A stretch of 40,348 nucleotides of DNA from the NCBI GenBank assembly GCA_938003875.1, contig CALKWO010000017.1, positions 1 to 40,348 of the forward strand, in the 5' to 3' direction. The position numbers and the translations under genes are program-made. Positions 1-8,669 of this stretch are shown here, piece by piece. Source of the DNA: an uncultured bacterium. GTDB taxonomy: Bacteria; Planctomycetota; Uabimicrobiia; Uabimicrobiales; JABWCH01. How positions within the stretch are numbered: the stretch's first letter is position 1; the number at the start of each line of letters is the position of its first letter. Below the pieces are notes generated by a model. That model saw only the letters and a program-made list of their open reading frames with translations, searched no databases and had not been told where the DNA came from.

Positions 1-83
1 TTTTGTTTTGCAATAGATTGCAACCGCCTCTTGCAAGACAAAATATTAAAACTTAACTCAATATCTTCTAGTTCCTTAGTATA

Positions 84-2750
84 TCAAAACATAGACAGGA
101 AATCTTCCTGTATATAGACGACTTTTTTTTCTTCTTTATTTTCCTGTAAAGGCAATGGATGTTTAGGATTTGTGTCTTCTGCGCTATCATCAGGAGGCTT
201 TGGCTCCGTCTGTTCTGGATCAGGGACTTTGGGCTTGTCGCATGGGCTTACAGAAACCACCTCCAGCATGGAAAGACGATTTCCTGTTGCTTTCCAGCCT
301 TTTATATCCACAAAGGAAGAAAGATCTATTTCTTTGTAGACTTTTTCCAGAGGTCTTTTTTTCATAGTAGTGAGCAATATCCAGGGATTTTTTGCTGTGG
401 AAGCATAGACAAGACGGGATTTAGGATTCTCTGAGATAAAGCTAAAGCGGTTTCCAGAGGTTTTGGTTGTGATCTGGAAACGCTTGACAAAATAGTGTTC
501 CTTCTCTCCGTCATAATGCACCACAGAGATGACGGTTTCAGGCGAAAACTTTTCCAGCGTGAGGACATGATCTATATCATAGTGGTTCGTAAGCTCACAA
601 CTGGTGAGTTGATAATAGCCTCTGTCGTCAATCACAAGAATGGCATCCTCTGAGGTAAAGTGTCCCAGGAATTCTCCTCTTTTCTCTGTATTCAACCTTC
701 CTATTGTTTTGTCATACCATAAATCCATGCCCGCAAACGTGACTGCTCCTGTTGCTTTGTGGGAAACCCTGGAGACAGGGTATTTGCATAAAATGTTCCC
801 CTGGGAGTCTTTGCCTTTGATTTCTATGCTGGCAAAGTCAAATTCCATTGCCTTATTTCTTGCCTTGCAAAGTGGATTGAGATGAACTGTGATAACTTCT
901 GTCTCCCCCCTGGGATTGGCTGTCAGGTATAGCACTTTAGGAGACTGGCTGCTGGGAGCCAGATTATACTCCTTATCCCGAATCACAGAAGTGACATGGA
1001 AACGTTTGACGCGGGCAATGTCTGTCTTTGTGTCCTGATAGACCAGATTGTATACCATACGTGTATCGTTCTTTCGCCATACAGCAGCGTGGATAATGTC
1101 TTTTCCTACAAAAATCTTGTCTGCTACTTTGACGACCTTGCATATTCCATTCTTGAGAAATACGATAATATCATCCAGATCCGAGCATTCTTCCAAAAAT
1201 TCGTCTTTCTTCAGGCCATACCCGATAAAGCCTTCTTTTCTGTTTGCATAAAGCTTCTGGTTAGCTGCTGCTACCTGAGTCGCCTGAATAGTTTCAAAAT
1301 GCGACAATGTTGTTTTACGCTCCCATCCTTTCCCATATTTTTCTCGCAGCTTCTGGAAATAGGCGATGGCGTACTCTGTCAGATGCACCATATTATGTTG
1401 GATTCGCTCGATTTCCAATGACAGATTCTTGATTTGTCTGTCTGCCTGCTCCAGGTTATAGCGGGCAATTTGCTTGAATTTCAATTCTGTAAGAGCAGCA
1501 GCATCTTCTTTTTCTATGGAACGTCCTGCCTCTTTTTCAAAGGGAAGCAAACGGGAATGCACTGTATGCAAAAGAGAATCCCAGTCTTTGCATTCTTCCA
1601 TGCACTGATAGATATGTCGGGAAATGAAAATTTTTTCCAGATAAAGAGCGTGTCTCTTTTTTTGCAGGGAAGCTAGCTCAATTTCCAATTCCCTGCCCAA
1701 AAGATGCTTTGTCTGTAGTGTATTGAGCCTGAGAACTTCCGATACCTCCAGAAATTCAGGTCTATTCTCTCGTATCACACAGCAAATAGGATTCAGGGAT
1801 ATTTCACAATCTGTAAACGCATACAAAGCATCCATGGTCACATCAGGAGATGTTCCAGGCAGCAATTCCACATAGATTTCTACATCCTGAGCGGTTCTGT
1901 CCATGATTTTTTTGATTTTGATCTTGCCATCGTCATTGGCCTTGATAATAGATTCGATCAGGTTTGTTGTGGTTGTTCCATAGGGAATTTCATATATACG
2001 CAGAGTCTTTGCGTCCAGGATTTCCATTCGGGCACGAACGCGAACCTTGCCTCCTTTTTGCCCCTGGTTGTAGTCCTTGACATCGGCAATCCCACCACAA
2101 GGGAAATCAGGGAATATTTCCACCTTTTCTCCCTGGAGAATGGCTATGGAAGAATCCACAAGCTCTATAAAATTATGAGGCAATATCTTTGTAGAAAGCC
2201 CCACTGCGATTCCTTCTGCTCCTTGTGCCAGCAATAGCGGAAATTTTACAGGCAAAGTCTCTGGCTCTTTGTTTCTTCCATCATAGGATGCCTGCCATAT
2301 TGTATTATCCTCATAAAAAAGAACTTCCATCGCAAATTTTGACAATTTTCCTTCAATATAACGAGGAGCAGCCGCACTGTCTCCTGTTCTTATATCTCCC
2401 CAGTTTCCCTGGGTTTCGATCAGCAGTTTTTTTTGTCCTAGATTAACCAAGGCCTCCCCAATGGACGCATCTCCATGAGGATGGTATTGCATGGTCTGTC
2501 CAATAACATTCGCTATTTTATGAAAACGGCCGTCATCCATTTTCTTCATGGCATGCAAAATGCGTCTTTGAACGGGCTTCAGACCATCCACCAAAGAGGG
2601 TATGGCACGTTCCAGAATTACATAGGAGGCATAGTCAAGAAACCAATTTTGGTATAGATGCTCTATATGCTGCTTACTCTGCGCCTCTTTCCCTGATTCC
2701 AGGGAGAAGTCAGTATCCTTTTCTTCATTATAAGAATCATGCTCTGTCAT
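84..2750 (-). CDS. parC: DNA topoisomerase IV subunit A (ParC/GyrA family)
   Basis: This is the 888-residue breakage-reunion subunit of a type IIA topoisomerase, which cuts and passes DNA duplexes together with the ATPase subunit encoded just upstream. The N-terminal winged-helix region carries LVDGLKPVQRRIL (about 54-66) and the active-site segment SAAAPRYIEGKL, which puts the catalytic tyrosine at Y131. A tower and coiled-coil region follows, then a beta-pinwheel-like C-terminal domain and a charged proline-rich tail. I find no GyrA-box (QRRGGRG-like) in the C-terminal domain, which favours a topoisomerase IV-type decatenase over a gyrase, although only biochemistry would settle this. The ATG overlaps the end of parE by 14 bases, so the two are probably translationally coupled. 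The family call is firm; parC versus gyrA is less so. Confidence 0.93.
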   Translation of the reverse strand: MTEHDSYNEEKDTDFSLESGKEAQSKQHIEHLYQNWFLDYASYVILERAIPSLVDGLKPVQRRILHAMKKMDDGRFHKIANVIGQTMQYHPHGDASIGEALVNLGQKKLLIETQGNWGDIRTGDSAAAPRYIEGKLSKFAMEVLFYEDNTIWQASYDGRNKEPETLPVKFPLLLAQGAEGIAVGLSTKILPHNFIELVDSSIAILQGEKVEIFPDFPCGGIADVKDYNQGQKGGKVRVRARMEILDAKTLRIYEIPYGTTTTNLIESIIKANDDGKIKIKKIMDRTAQDVEIYVELLPGTSPDVTMDALYAFTDCEISLNPICCVIRENRPEFLEVSEVLRLNTLQTKHLLGRELEIELASLQKKRHALYLEKIFISRHIYQCMEECKDWDSLLHTVHSRLLPFEKEAGRSIEKEDAAALTELKFKQIARYNLEQADRQIKNLSLEIERIQHNMVHLTEYAIAYFQKLREKYGKGWERKTTLSHFETIQATQVAAANQKLYANRKEGFIGYGLKKDEFLEECSDLDDIIVFLKNGICKVVKVADKIFVGKDIIHAAVWRKNDTRMVYNLVYQDTKTDIARVKRFHVTSVIRDKEYNLAPSSQSPKVLYLTANPRGETEVITVHLNPLCKARNKAMEFDFASIEIKGKDSQGNILCKYPVSRVSHKATGAVTFAGMDLWYDKTIGRLNTEKRGEFLGHFTSEDAILVIDDRGYYQLTSCELTNHYDIDHVLTLEKFSPETVISVVHYDGEKEHYFVKRFQITTKTSGNRFSFISENPKSRLVYASTAKNPWILLTTMKKRPLEKVYKEIDLSSFVDIKGWKATGNRLSMLEVVSVSPCDKPKVPDPEQTEPKPPDDSAEDTNPKHPLPLQENKEEKKVVYIQEDFLSMF

Positions 2751-4587
2751 GGATTAAATCTTTCTCTACTTTCAAGTTTTCAATAATGAATTGTTGACGC
2801 TCTGGAGTATTTTTACCCATATAATACTGCAATATCTTTTCCAGGGAGCATCCTTCTGTAATGATTACAGGAGTAAGCCTTATATCCTCCTGGATGAAGC
2901 GGCGGAATTCTTGAGGAGAAATTTCTCCTAAACCTTTGAATCTGGTAATTTCCGCATTTTTGCCAAGTTTAAGAAGAGCCTGTTTTTTTTCTTCTTCCTG
3001 ATAGCAATAGATGGTTTCCTGTCGGTTCCGTACTCGAAAGAGAGGAGTTTCTAAGAGATAGAGATGCCCACCCCTCACGATATCAGGAAAAAATTGCAGA
3101 AAAAATGTCAGGAGCAGCAGACGGATGTGCATACCATCCACATCCGCATCTGTGGCAATGACAACATAGTTATAGCGAAGGTTCTCCATGCCGTCCTCTA
3201 TGTTGAGAGCGTGTTGCAAACAATGGAATTCTTCGTTGGCATAGACGATCTTTTTCGTGAGTCCATAGGTATTGAGAGGCTTTCCTCTCAGGCTGAAGAC
3301 CGCTTGGGTATCCACGTTTCTTGCCTGAGTAAGAGATCCGCTTGCTGAATCTCCTTCCGTAATAAAAATCGTACTTTCATAGCGTTTGGCATGGTTTGTG
3401 TCTTCGAGATGATAACGACAATCCCGAAGTTTCTTATTGTAGAAGGTAGCCTTTTTATCACGTTGTATAGCCAGCTTTCGGATACCAGCGATTTCTTTTC
3501 TTTCTTTTTCTGACTGCAATATCCTTTTAAGCAAAGCATCTGCCACTTCTGGATTTTTATGTAGATAATCGTCCAGATGCTTTTTGAGAAATTCCATAAC
3601 AAAAGCACGGATGCTGGTACCATCAGGAGACATATTTTGAGAGCCTAGCCTTGTCTTTGTCTGCGATTCAAAAATAGGCTCCTCTATACGAATGCTCAGG
3701 GCTACCACGACAGAGGAACGAACGTCTAGCGTGTCGAATTCTTTCTTGAAAAAATCCCTTACTGTCTTTACAAGAGCTTCCCTGAAGGCTGCCTGATGCG
3801 TTCCTCCCTGGGGGGTATACTGCCCATTGACAAAACAATAATACTCTTCTCCATAATGGCGGGAATGTGTAAGGGCGATTTCCAGATCATCTCCCTTGAG
3901 ATGCACGATAGGATAGCAAAGACTTTCGGGATTCGTTTTCTTGGAAAGCAAGTCCAATAGGCCATGCCTGGAAACATATTTCTGTCCATTGAGAACAAGG
4001 ATCAGGCCTGTGTTCAGAAAGGCATAGTTCCAGATTTGTTTTTCCACATATTCCATGATAAAAGTAAAATTTTTGAAGATTTCCCTGTCAGGAGTGAAAA
4101 CAACGAGTGTCCCGTCCCCTTGTGTGGTTTCCCGAAGAGCATGATCTTTTGTTAAAACCCCTTTTTCAAATTCCACAGTCTTGCATTTGCCTTCTCGGAT
4201 GGCCTGTATCATAAAATAATCGGAAAGCGCATTGACAACTTTCGCACCTACACCATTGAGCCCTACGGACTTTTTGAAAACAGAGGAATCGTATTTGCCT
4301 CCTGTGTTGATTTTAGCGACACAATCAAAGAGTTTTCCTAGAGGGATGCCCCTTCCATAGTCTCTTATGCTCACACGACCTTCATGGATGGTTACCTCGA
4401 TCGTCTTTCCAAATCCCATGATATGCTCATCGATGGCATTGTCCATGATCTCTTTTATCATAACATAGATCCCATCATCTGGGGACGATCCATCACCAAG
4501 CTTTCCGATATACATGCCTGGACGAAAACGAATGTGTTCTCTCCAATCCAGAGAGATAATATTTTTTTCTTGATATTTTTCTGTCAT
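2737..4587 (-). CDS. parE: DNA topoisomerase IV subunit B (ParE/GyrB family)
   Basis: This is the ATPase and TOPRIM subunit that partners the ParC-like protein. The GHKL ATPase has EIMDNAIDE (N50), the DYGRG turn (about 77-81) and a GGKYD motif; the TOPRIM domain has EGDSASG (411-417) and DADVDG (480-485); PLNTYGLTKK lies between them. From the chosen start the protein is 616 residues, close to ParE and far shorter than GyrB proteins with C-terminal insertions. An in-frame ATG at 4671 would add 28 residues rich in Phe and basic residues that are unlike the family, so I prefer the ATG at 4587 (MTEKYQEKN). The ribosome binding site is weak either way. The gene diverges from rluD. Confidence 0.93.
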   Translation of the reverse strand: MTEKYQEKNIISLDWREHIRFRPGMYIGKLGDGSSPDDGIYVMIKEIMDNAIDEHIMGFGKTIEVTIHEGRVSIRDYGRGIPLGKLFDCVAKINTGGKYDSSVFKKSVGLNGVGAKVVNALSDYFMIQAIREGKCKTVEFEKGVLTKDHALRETTQGDGTLVVFTPDREIFKNFTFIMEYVEKQIWNYAFLNTGLILVLNGQKYVSRHGLLDLLSKKTNPESLCYPIVHLKGDDLEIALTHSRHYGEEYYCFVNGQYTPQGGTHQAAFREALVKTVRDFFKKEFDTLDVRSSVVVALSIRIEEPIFESQTKTRLGSQNMSPDGTSIRAFVMEFLKKHLDDYLHKNPEVADALLKRILQSEKERKEIAGIRKLAIQRDKKATFYNKKLRDCRYHLEDTNHAKRYESTIFITEGDSASGSLTQARNVDTQAVFSLRGKPLNTYGLTKKIVYANEEFHCLQHALNIEDGMENLRYNYVVIATDADVDGMHIRLLLLTFFLQFFPDIVRGGHLYLLETPLFRVRNRQETIYCYQEEEKKQALLKLGKNAEITRFKGLGEISPQEFRRFIQEDIRLTPVIITEGCSLEKILQYYMGKNTPERQQFIIENLKVEKDLIHDRA

Positions 4588-4698
4588 AACGATTGCTTTT
4601 CTATAAAAGAAAAAATAGAATTCGTGTTTATTGGAAGAGAAAATAACAAATTTCAAGCCAAAACGCAACAATTTAAAATTGTACTTCTGACAATAAGC

Positions 4699-4727
4699 TT
4701 GATAAAAAAATACAAATCATTTATAAT
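4699..4727 (+). promoter_or_regulatory. Putative sigma70-type promoter of the rluD operon
   Basis: TTGATA (4699-4704) and TATAAT (4722-4727) are separated by exactly 17 bases in the divergent parE/rluD intergenic region. This is a near-consensus housekeeping promoter pointing at rluD, whose ATG lies about 65 bases downstream. No start-site data are available. Confidence 0.6.
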
Positions 4728-4792
4728 TGTCATAATCTTACGATTTGGTAATTACATAATTTCAATGTAGCATAGAGAAGAAAGCGATTTAC

Positions 4793-5878
4793 ATGGCTCA
4801 TAAGCCTTTAGTACCTAATGAAGAAAAAGTATCTGAAACCGAATTTATAGTAAAAGGACGAATGGAAGGCAGACGTTTGGATGCCTATCTTGGCAAACGC
4901 TTTTTTGAATACTCCAGGTCTTATTTACAAAAGCTCATTAAAAATGGAAATGTTCTCATAGATGGAAAAACAGCGAAGCCAGGCTATAAAATCAAAGAAG
5001 GTCAGAAAATTTTTATCCGCTTACCAGAGCTGGAGCCTCTTCATCTTAAACCGCAAGAAATGGATATAGAGATTATTTTTGAGGATGAATCCATTGCAGT
5101 AATCAATAAAAGAGCCGATGTTGTTGTGCATCCTTCACGTGGACACATGGAAGGAACTCTGGTCAATGGACTTTTGTATTATTTTGAGAATCTTTCTGAT
5201 TTCAATGATGCCTACAGGCCAGGCATCGTACACCGTCTGGATCGTTTTACCAGTGGGCTTTTGGTTATCGCTAAAAATAATCAAAGCCATGCAGCTCTCG
5301 CCGAACAGTTCCAGACTCGCAATATCCATAAAGAGTATGTTGCTTTAGTTGAAGGAAAAATGCGCTTTGAGAATGGCACCATTTCTCTTCCTCTAGGGAT
5401 AGACCCACGCAATAGAGAGCGGGCGGCAGTTTGCAATGGAGGGAAAGAAGCGGTTACAGACTACAATGTCATAGCTCGCTATCCTGGTTTTACGCTTGTG
5501 CATGTCTTTCCTAAAACAGGTCGTACCCACCAGATTCGTATACACATGAAATCACAGGGAAATCCGATTGTATGCGATTCCTTATACGATGCAGCTCCTG
5601 TTTTGAATAAGGAAAGAATACTTACGAACGTTACAGACAAAATTTCTGTAGAAGAACACGATCCTGAAGAATTACTCATGGACAGAACAGCTCTTCATGC
5701 CTGGCGTATTCATTTTGAGCATCCTGTGACAAAGCAAGAGATGCATCTTACCGCCCCGATTGCTCATGATTTTTTAGAAACATTGAAATTTTTGGAAATT
5801 TTTTGGCCATGCCCCAAAGTAGCGGAAATGATTGAGAGGCAGGGAATAAAACATGAAAAAGATACAGATGGAATTTGA
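4793..5878 (+). CDS. rluD: RluA/RluD-family 23S rRNA pseudouridine synthase
   Basis: This 361-residue enzyme isomerises specific uridines in RNA, most likely 23S rRNA. It has an N-terminal S4 RNA-binding domain (about 25-75, GRRLDAYLGKRF...RSYLQKLIKNGNV). The catalytic domain contains the family motif HRLDRFTSGLL with catalytic aspartate D150, followed by KTGRTHQIRIHM. Length and domain order fit RluD/RluC. I cannot assign the target uridine, so rluD is only the nearest symbol. The C-terminal tail after the catalytic domain is longer than usual and its last 26 bases overlap the start of the STAS/kinase fusion gene, so the two are probably co-expressed. A strong promoter lies upstream. Confidence 0.88.
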   Translation: MAHKPLVPNEEKVSETEFIVKGRMEGRRLDAYLGKRFFEYSRSYLQKLIKNGNVLIDGKTAKPGYKIKEGQKIFIRLPELEPLHLKPQEMDIEIIFEDESIAVINKRADVVVHPSRGHMEGTLVNGLLYYFENLSDFNDAYRPGIVHRLDRFTSGLLVIAKNNQSHAALAEQFQTRNIHKEYVALVEGKMRFENGTISLPLGIDPRNRERAAVCNGGKEAVTDYNVIARYPGFTLVHVFPKTGRTHQIRIHMKSQGNPIVCDSLYDAAPVLNKERILTNVTDKISVEEHDPEELLMDRTALHAWRIHFEHPVTKQEMHLTAPIAHDFLETLKFLEIFWPCPKVAEMIERQGIKHEKDTDGI

Positions 5879-6836
5879 CTATCTTTCTCAAACTAAAGAG
5901 ATAGGGATTATTAGAGTAGGCGGAGAAATTGATTTAAATAGTGTTGCGGAATTTTCTGAATTCATGGAGCAAGCAATGGCCAATCCATGCCAGAAATTGC
6001 TCATTGATTTGCAGAACCTACACTATGCCAATAGTAGCGGCTTTGGAATTCTGGCATCTGCTGCTCTGGTAGAACAGGAAAAAAATGGCAAAAAAGTCGT
6101 TTTTTGTAATATGCAGCCTGTCATTTCTAAAGTTTATACTATTTTTGGCATGGATCAGGTATGTCCTGACTTCCCTTCTATGGAACAGGCATTGTCTTTT
6201 TTGCAAGCACCAGAAAAACTGCCCCAGGAAAAAATTACTTTTCCCTTAATTCGTAGCTGCACAGAATGTCAGAAATCAAGCAATTTTCCGAAGCCAGGGC
6301 ATTACAAATGTCCTTATTGTGGTACAATTCATCATTTAGATGAAGAGGGTATTATAAAGCAGATAAACCGTAAAAAGAAAAAAATAGCCAAAGAAAAATC
6401 TGCTGCCAATCCAGATGAAGTGGATATTACCTTACCTTCAGACAAGCAACATCTCAGTAAGCTCAGGGATTTCATTTTTTCTTTTCTTGTTGATTTATTC
6501 AATGAAGATGAAAGATCCCGTATGGCTATGGCTGTAGATGAAGCTTGCGCCAATGCAATAGAGCACGCTCATAATGATGACAGAAATAAAAAAATTCACC
6601 TGCATATCGAAGTAAACTCTAAAAAATTTTCTATTACAGTAACGGATAGCGGTGTCAATACCTTTAAAAATATAGTACACAGAGACCAGGTAAATCAGAA
6701 TATCCTTAAAGAGACAGGAAGGGGCATGGGCCTGATTCTCATAAAACAAATGATGGACGAAGTCAATCTAAAGCCTACGGAAACGTGGGGAACAGCAATT
6801 ACCATGACAAAATATGTAAAACAAGAAGAAAGCTAA
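5853..6836 (+). CDS. STAS - zinc ribbon - GHKL serine-kinase fusion (SpoIIAA/RsbV plus RsbW-like)
   Basis: This 327-residue protein joins three modules. Residues 1-117 are a STAS domain of the anti-sigma antagonist type; the loop ANSSGFGIL places the usual phosphorylated serine at S62. Residues 130-165 hold a zinc ribbon with cysteines 136, 139, 153 and 156. Residues 195-324 are an RsbW/SpoIIAB-like GHKL ATPase with an N-box DEACANAIEHAH (E230, N234), a DSG box (265-267) and GRGMGL (289-294). In the classical partner-switching pathway the RsbW kinase phosphorylates the STAS protein and releases or captures a sigma factor; here kinase and substrate are on one chain. No sigma factor or PP2C phosphatase gene lies nearby, so the target is unknown. 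The gene overlaps rluD by 26 bases. An in-frame ATG at 5868 is an alternative start. Confidence 0.85.
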   Translation: MKKIQMEFDYLSQTKEIGIIRVGGEIDLNSVAEFSEFMEQAMANPCQKLLIDLQNLHYANSSGFGILASAALVEQEKNGKKVVFCNMQPVISKVYTIFGMDQVCPDFPSMEQALSFLQAPEKLPQEKITFPLIRSCTECQKSSNFPKPGHYKCPYCGTIHHLDEEGIIKQINRKKKKIAKEKSAANPDEVDITLPSDKQHLSKLRDFIFSFLVDLFNEDERSRMAMAVDEACANAIEHAHNDDRNKKIHLHIEVNSKKFSITVTDSGVNTFKNIVHRDQVNQNILKETGRGMGLILIKQMMDEVNLKPTETWGTAITMTKYVKQEES

Positions 6837-6998
6837 GGAATTTGAAATTTTGTCTTGTAACAGATTGCTGGATTCACTGCTCATCTGTCTGAAGCCAAAA
6901 ACAAGCTTAAATTCTGGCAAAAGGGCAATTCCTGTGCGATGATGTTCCAATATCAGTATTTGAGAGCAGTAGTAACTAATGATAAGAAAGGCATTTTT

Positions 6999-7310
6999 AT
7001 GGAGTCCTTATTGGCAGAAATATTGCAAAAAATAAAGCCTCAACTCGAAAGGGAAGGATTTCATATTATTGGCATTTTTGGTTCTTATGCCCGAGGAGAA
7101 GAAACAGAAAAAAGCGATATAGATATTCTATACCGCCTTGAACCACAGAAATTTCTAATGCTTTATCCAGGGCTTCAATCATTTGGCAGGTTAACAGAGA
7201 TTCAAAAATTTTTAGAAAGTACTCTTCATAAAAGAGTTGATATTGCTGATATTGATGGATTGAGAGCAACGGGGAAAAAATATATTTTGAAAGATTTATG
7301 CTATGTCTAA
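6999..7310 (+). CDS. mntA: MntA-type antitoxin, minimal nucleotidyltransferase
   Basis: This 103-residue MNT-family protein carries the nucleotidyltransferase motif GSX10DXD exactly (G28-S29, then D40 and D42), followed by HKRVDIADID, which may supply the third acidic residue. In characterised MntA-HepT pairs this enzyme transfers AMP to a tyrosine of the HEPN toxin and so neutralises it. An ATG at 6939 would add 20 unrelated residues; the ATG at 6999 is preceded by AGAAAGG at good spacing and gives the normal family length. It overlaps hepT by 8 bases. Confidence 0.88.
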   Translation: MESLLAEILQKIKPQLEREGFHIIGIFGSYARGEETEKSDIDILYRLEPQKFLMLYPGLQSFGRLTEIQKFLESTLHKRVDIADIDGLRATGKKYILKDLCYV

Positions 7311-7656
7311 GGTAACGATTCGGGCAAAACTGGACTTTATTATCGAGATGATTGGGGATATTGAATCATATCAGCAAGAACTTGTTACCATCGAAATGAT
7401 GATGAGCAAAACCATGTGTTTTAATGCTGTTTTGATGAATATTTTACAGATAGGAGAAACTTTAAGCAAGTTAGACAAAGAACTTCTCGAAAAGTATGAT
7501 TTGACTCAAGAAGCTAAAGGCGCAGCCAGCGTTCGCAATTTTATTGCCCATGATTACGGTGCTGTCAATAAAGCTACTATTGAAGCTATTGTGCGTATCT
7601 ATTTGCCATCGCTCAAAGAAAAAATAGTAAGCATGTTAAAAGAATCCTCTTTATGA
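7303..7656 (+). CDS. hepT: HepT-like HEPN ribonuclease toxin (DUF86)
   Basis: This 117-residue all-alpha HEPN protein shows the RX4HXY signature as RNFIAHDY (R78, H83, Y85). R and H are the predicted ribonuclease residues, and the tyrosine is the AMPylation site in studied HepT toxins. The motif is intact, so the toxin is probably active. It starts inside the last codons of mntA, as expected for a toxin-antitoxin operon. The 98 bases that follow hold no gene. Confidence 0.88.
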   Translation: MSKVTIRAKLDFIIEMIGDIESYQQELVTIEMMMSKTMCFNAVLMNILQIGETLSKLDKELLEKYDLTQEAKGAASVRNFIAHDYGAVNKATIEAIVRIYLPSLKEKIVSMLKESSL

Positions 7657-7754
7657 GTTTAACATATTGTTTCCTGGCTTTTAAAAAACGGCATAACTCC
7701 TAATCTTTATGGTTATCTTTATCTTTTATAGAAAGGTTTTTTTCAATAAAAACT

Positions 7755-8660
7755 ATGCAAAAAAAAGTATCTTTATCGAGTATTTATGTTTTGGCTACCT
7801 TTGCCATGCTCTTTTGGGGCATGAGCTTTATATGGTCTAAAATTGTCTTTAAATACTACAGTCCTATTGCCACCATTACGCTAAGGCTTTTCTTTTCTTC
7901 CATTATTCTATATTTTATCTTATATTTTTTCTACCGATCTTATCTTGTTTTACCTAAAGGCAATTGGAAACTTTTTCTTCTGTTGACATTTTTTGAGCCT
8001 TTTTTGTATTATATAGGAGAAAGCTTTGGCTTACAAAAAGTAGATGCGACTATCACTGCTGTAACAGTGTCTACAATTCCTATTTTCAATGCCATTGTAG
8101 GATTCTATATTTTTCGAGAAAATCTAACAAAAATAAACATTTTTGGGATAATAATATCTTTTATTGGTATTCTTTGTATGATAATAAAAGATAACTTTCA
8201 GTTCTATGTTTCTATAGTAGGAATGCTATGGCTCTTACTGGCAGTACTTTCTGCCGTAGGCTATGGAATTTCTGTAAAAAAAGCCACTATGCATTATCAT
8301 CCTGTTTATATAATATTTGTGCAAAATATAATCGCTTTTTTCTTCTTTTTGCCTATTTTTATCATAGGCGACTTGGGAGATGTAATACAAACCAGTGTAA
8401 CTCAAGAGTTGGTTTCCTCTCTTTTATACCTTTCCTTTTTTGCTTCCTCTCTGGCTTTCATCTTTCATACGTATGTGATCCAGCAGATTGGGATCGGGAA
8501 AGCCAATGTCTTTCTAAATCTCATCCCCATTTTCACAAGCATTGCTTCCTATTTCCTTTTAAAAGAAAGCTTTACATATTCTAAAATAGTAGGAATTGGA
8601 TTGGTATTGGCAGGATTATACCTTGCACAAATTCATAGAAAAATTCAAACCGATCTTTGA
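7755..8660 (+). CDS. EamA/DMT-family transporter
   Basis: This 301-residue, very hydrophobic protein has about ten membrane segments in two tandem EamA halves (about 10-145 and 155-295). The family signature region LFWGMSFIWSKIV lies near the N-terminus and the typical LKESFTYSKIVGIGLVLAGLY ends the second half. Members export metabolites or drugs, and the substrate cannot be read from sequence. The nearest purine-rich stretch is about 20 bases before the ATG, so translation initiation looks weak. It converges with the transglutaminase-like gene; the two stop codons are 9 bases apart. Confidence 0.85.
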   Translation: MQKKVSLSSIYVLATFAMLFWGMSFIWSKIVFKYYSPIATITLRLFFSSIILYFILYFFYRSYLVLPKGNWKLFLLLTFFEPFLYYIGESFGLQKVDATITAVTVSTIPIFNAIVGFYIFRENLTKINIFGIIISFIGILCMIIKDNFQFYVSIVGMLWLLLAVLSAVGYGISVKKATMHYHPVYIIFVQNIIAFFFFLPIFIIGDLGDVIQTSVTQELVSSLLYLSFFASSLAFIFHTYVIQQIGIGKANVFLNLIPIFTSIASYFLLKESFTYSKIVGIGLVLAGLYLAQIHRKIQTDL

Positions 8661-8669
8661 CAGATCATT

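Noticed and set aside
8..23. Perfect 7-base inverted repeat TTGCAAT/ATTGCAA downstream of parC
   Set aside because: The stem is A/T-rich, the loop is 2 bases and there is no T run in the direction of parC, so it is not supported as a terminator.
4384..4770. Plus-strand frame of 128 codons across the parE start region
   Set aside because: It is antisense to parE, has low-complexity content, and the promoter for rluD lies inside it.
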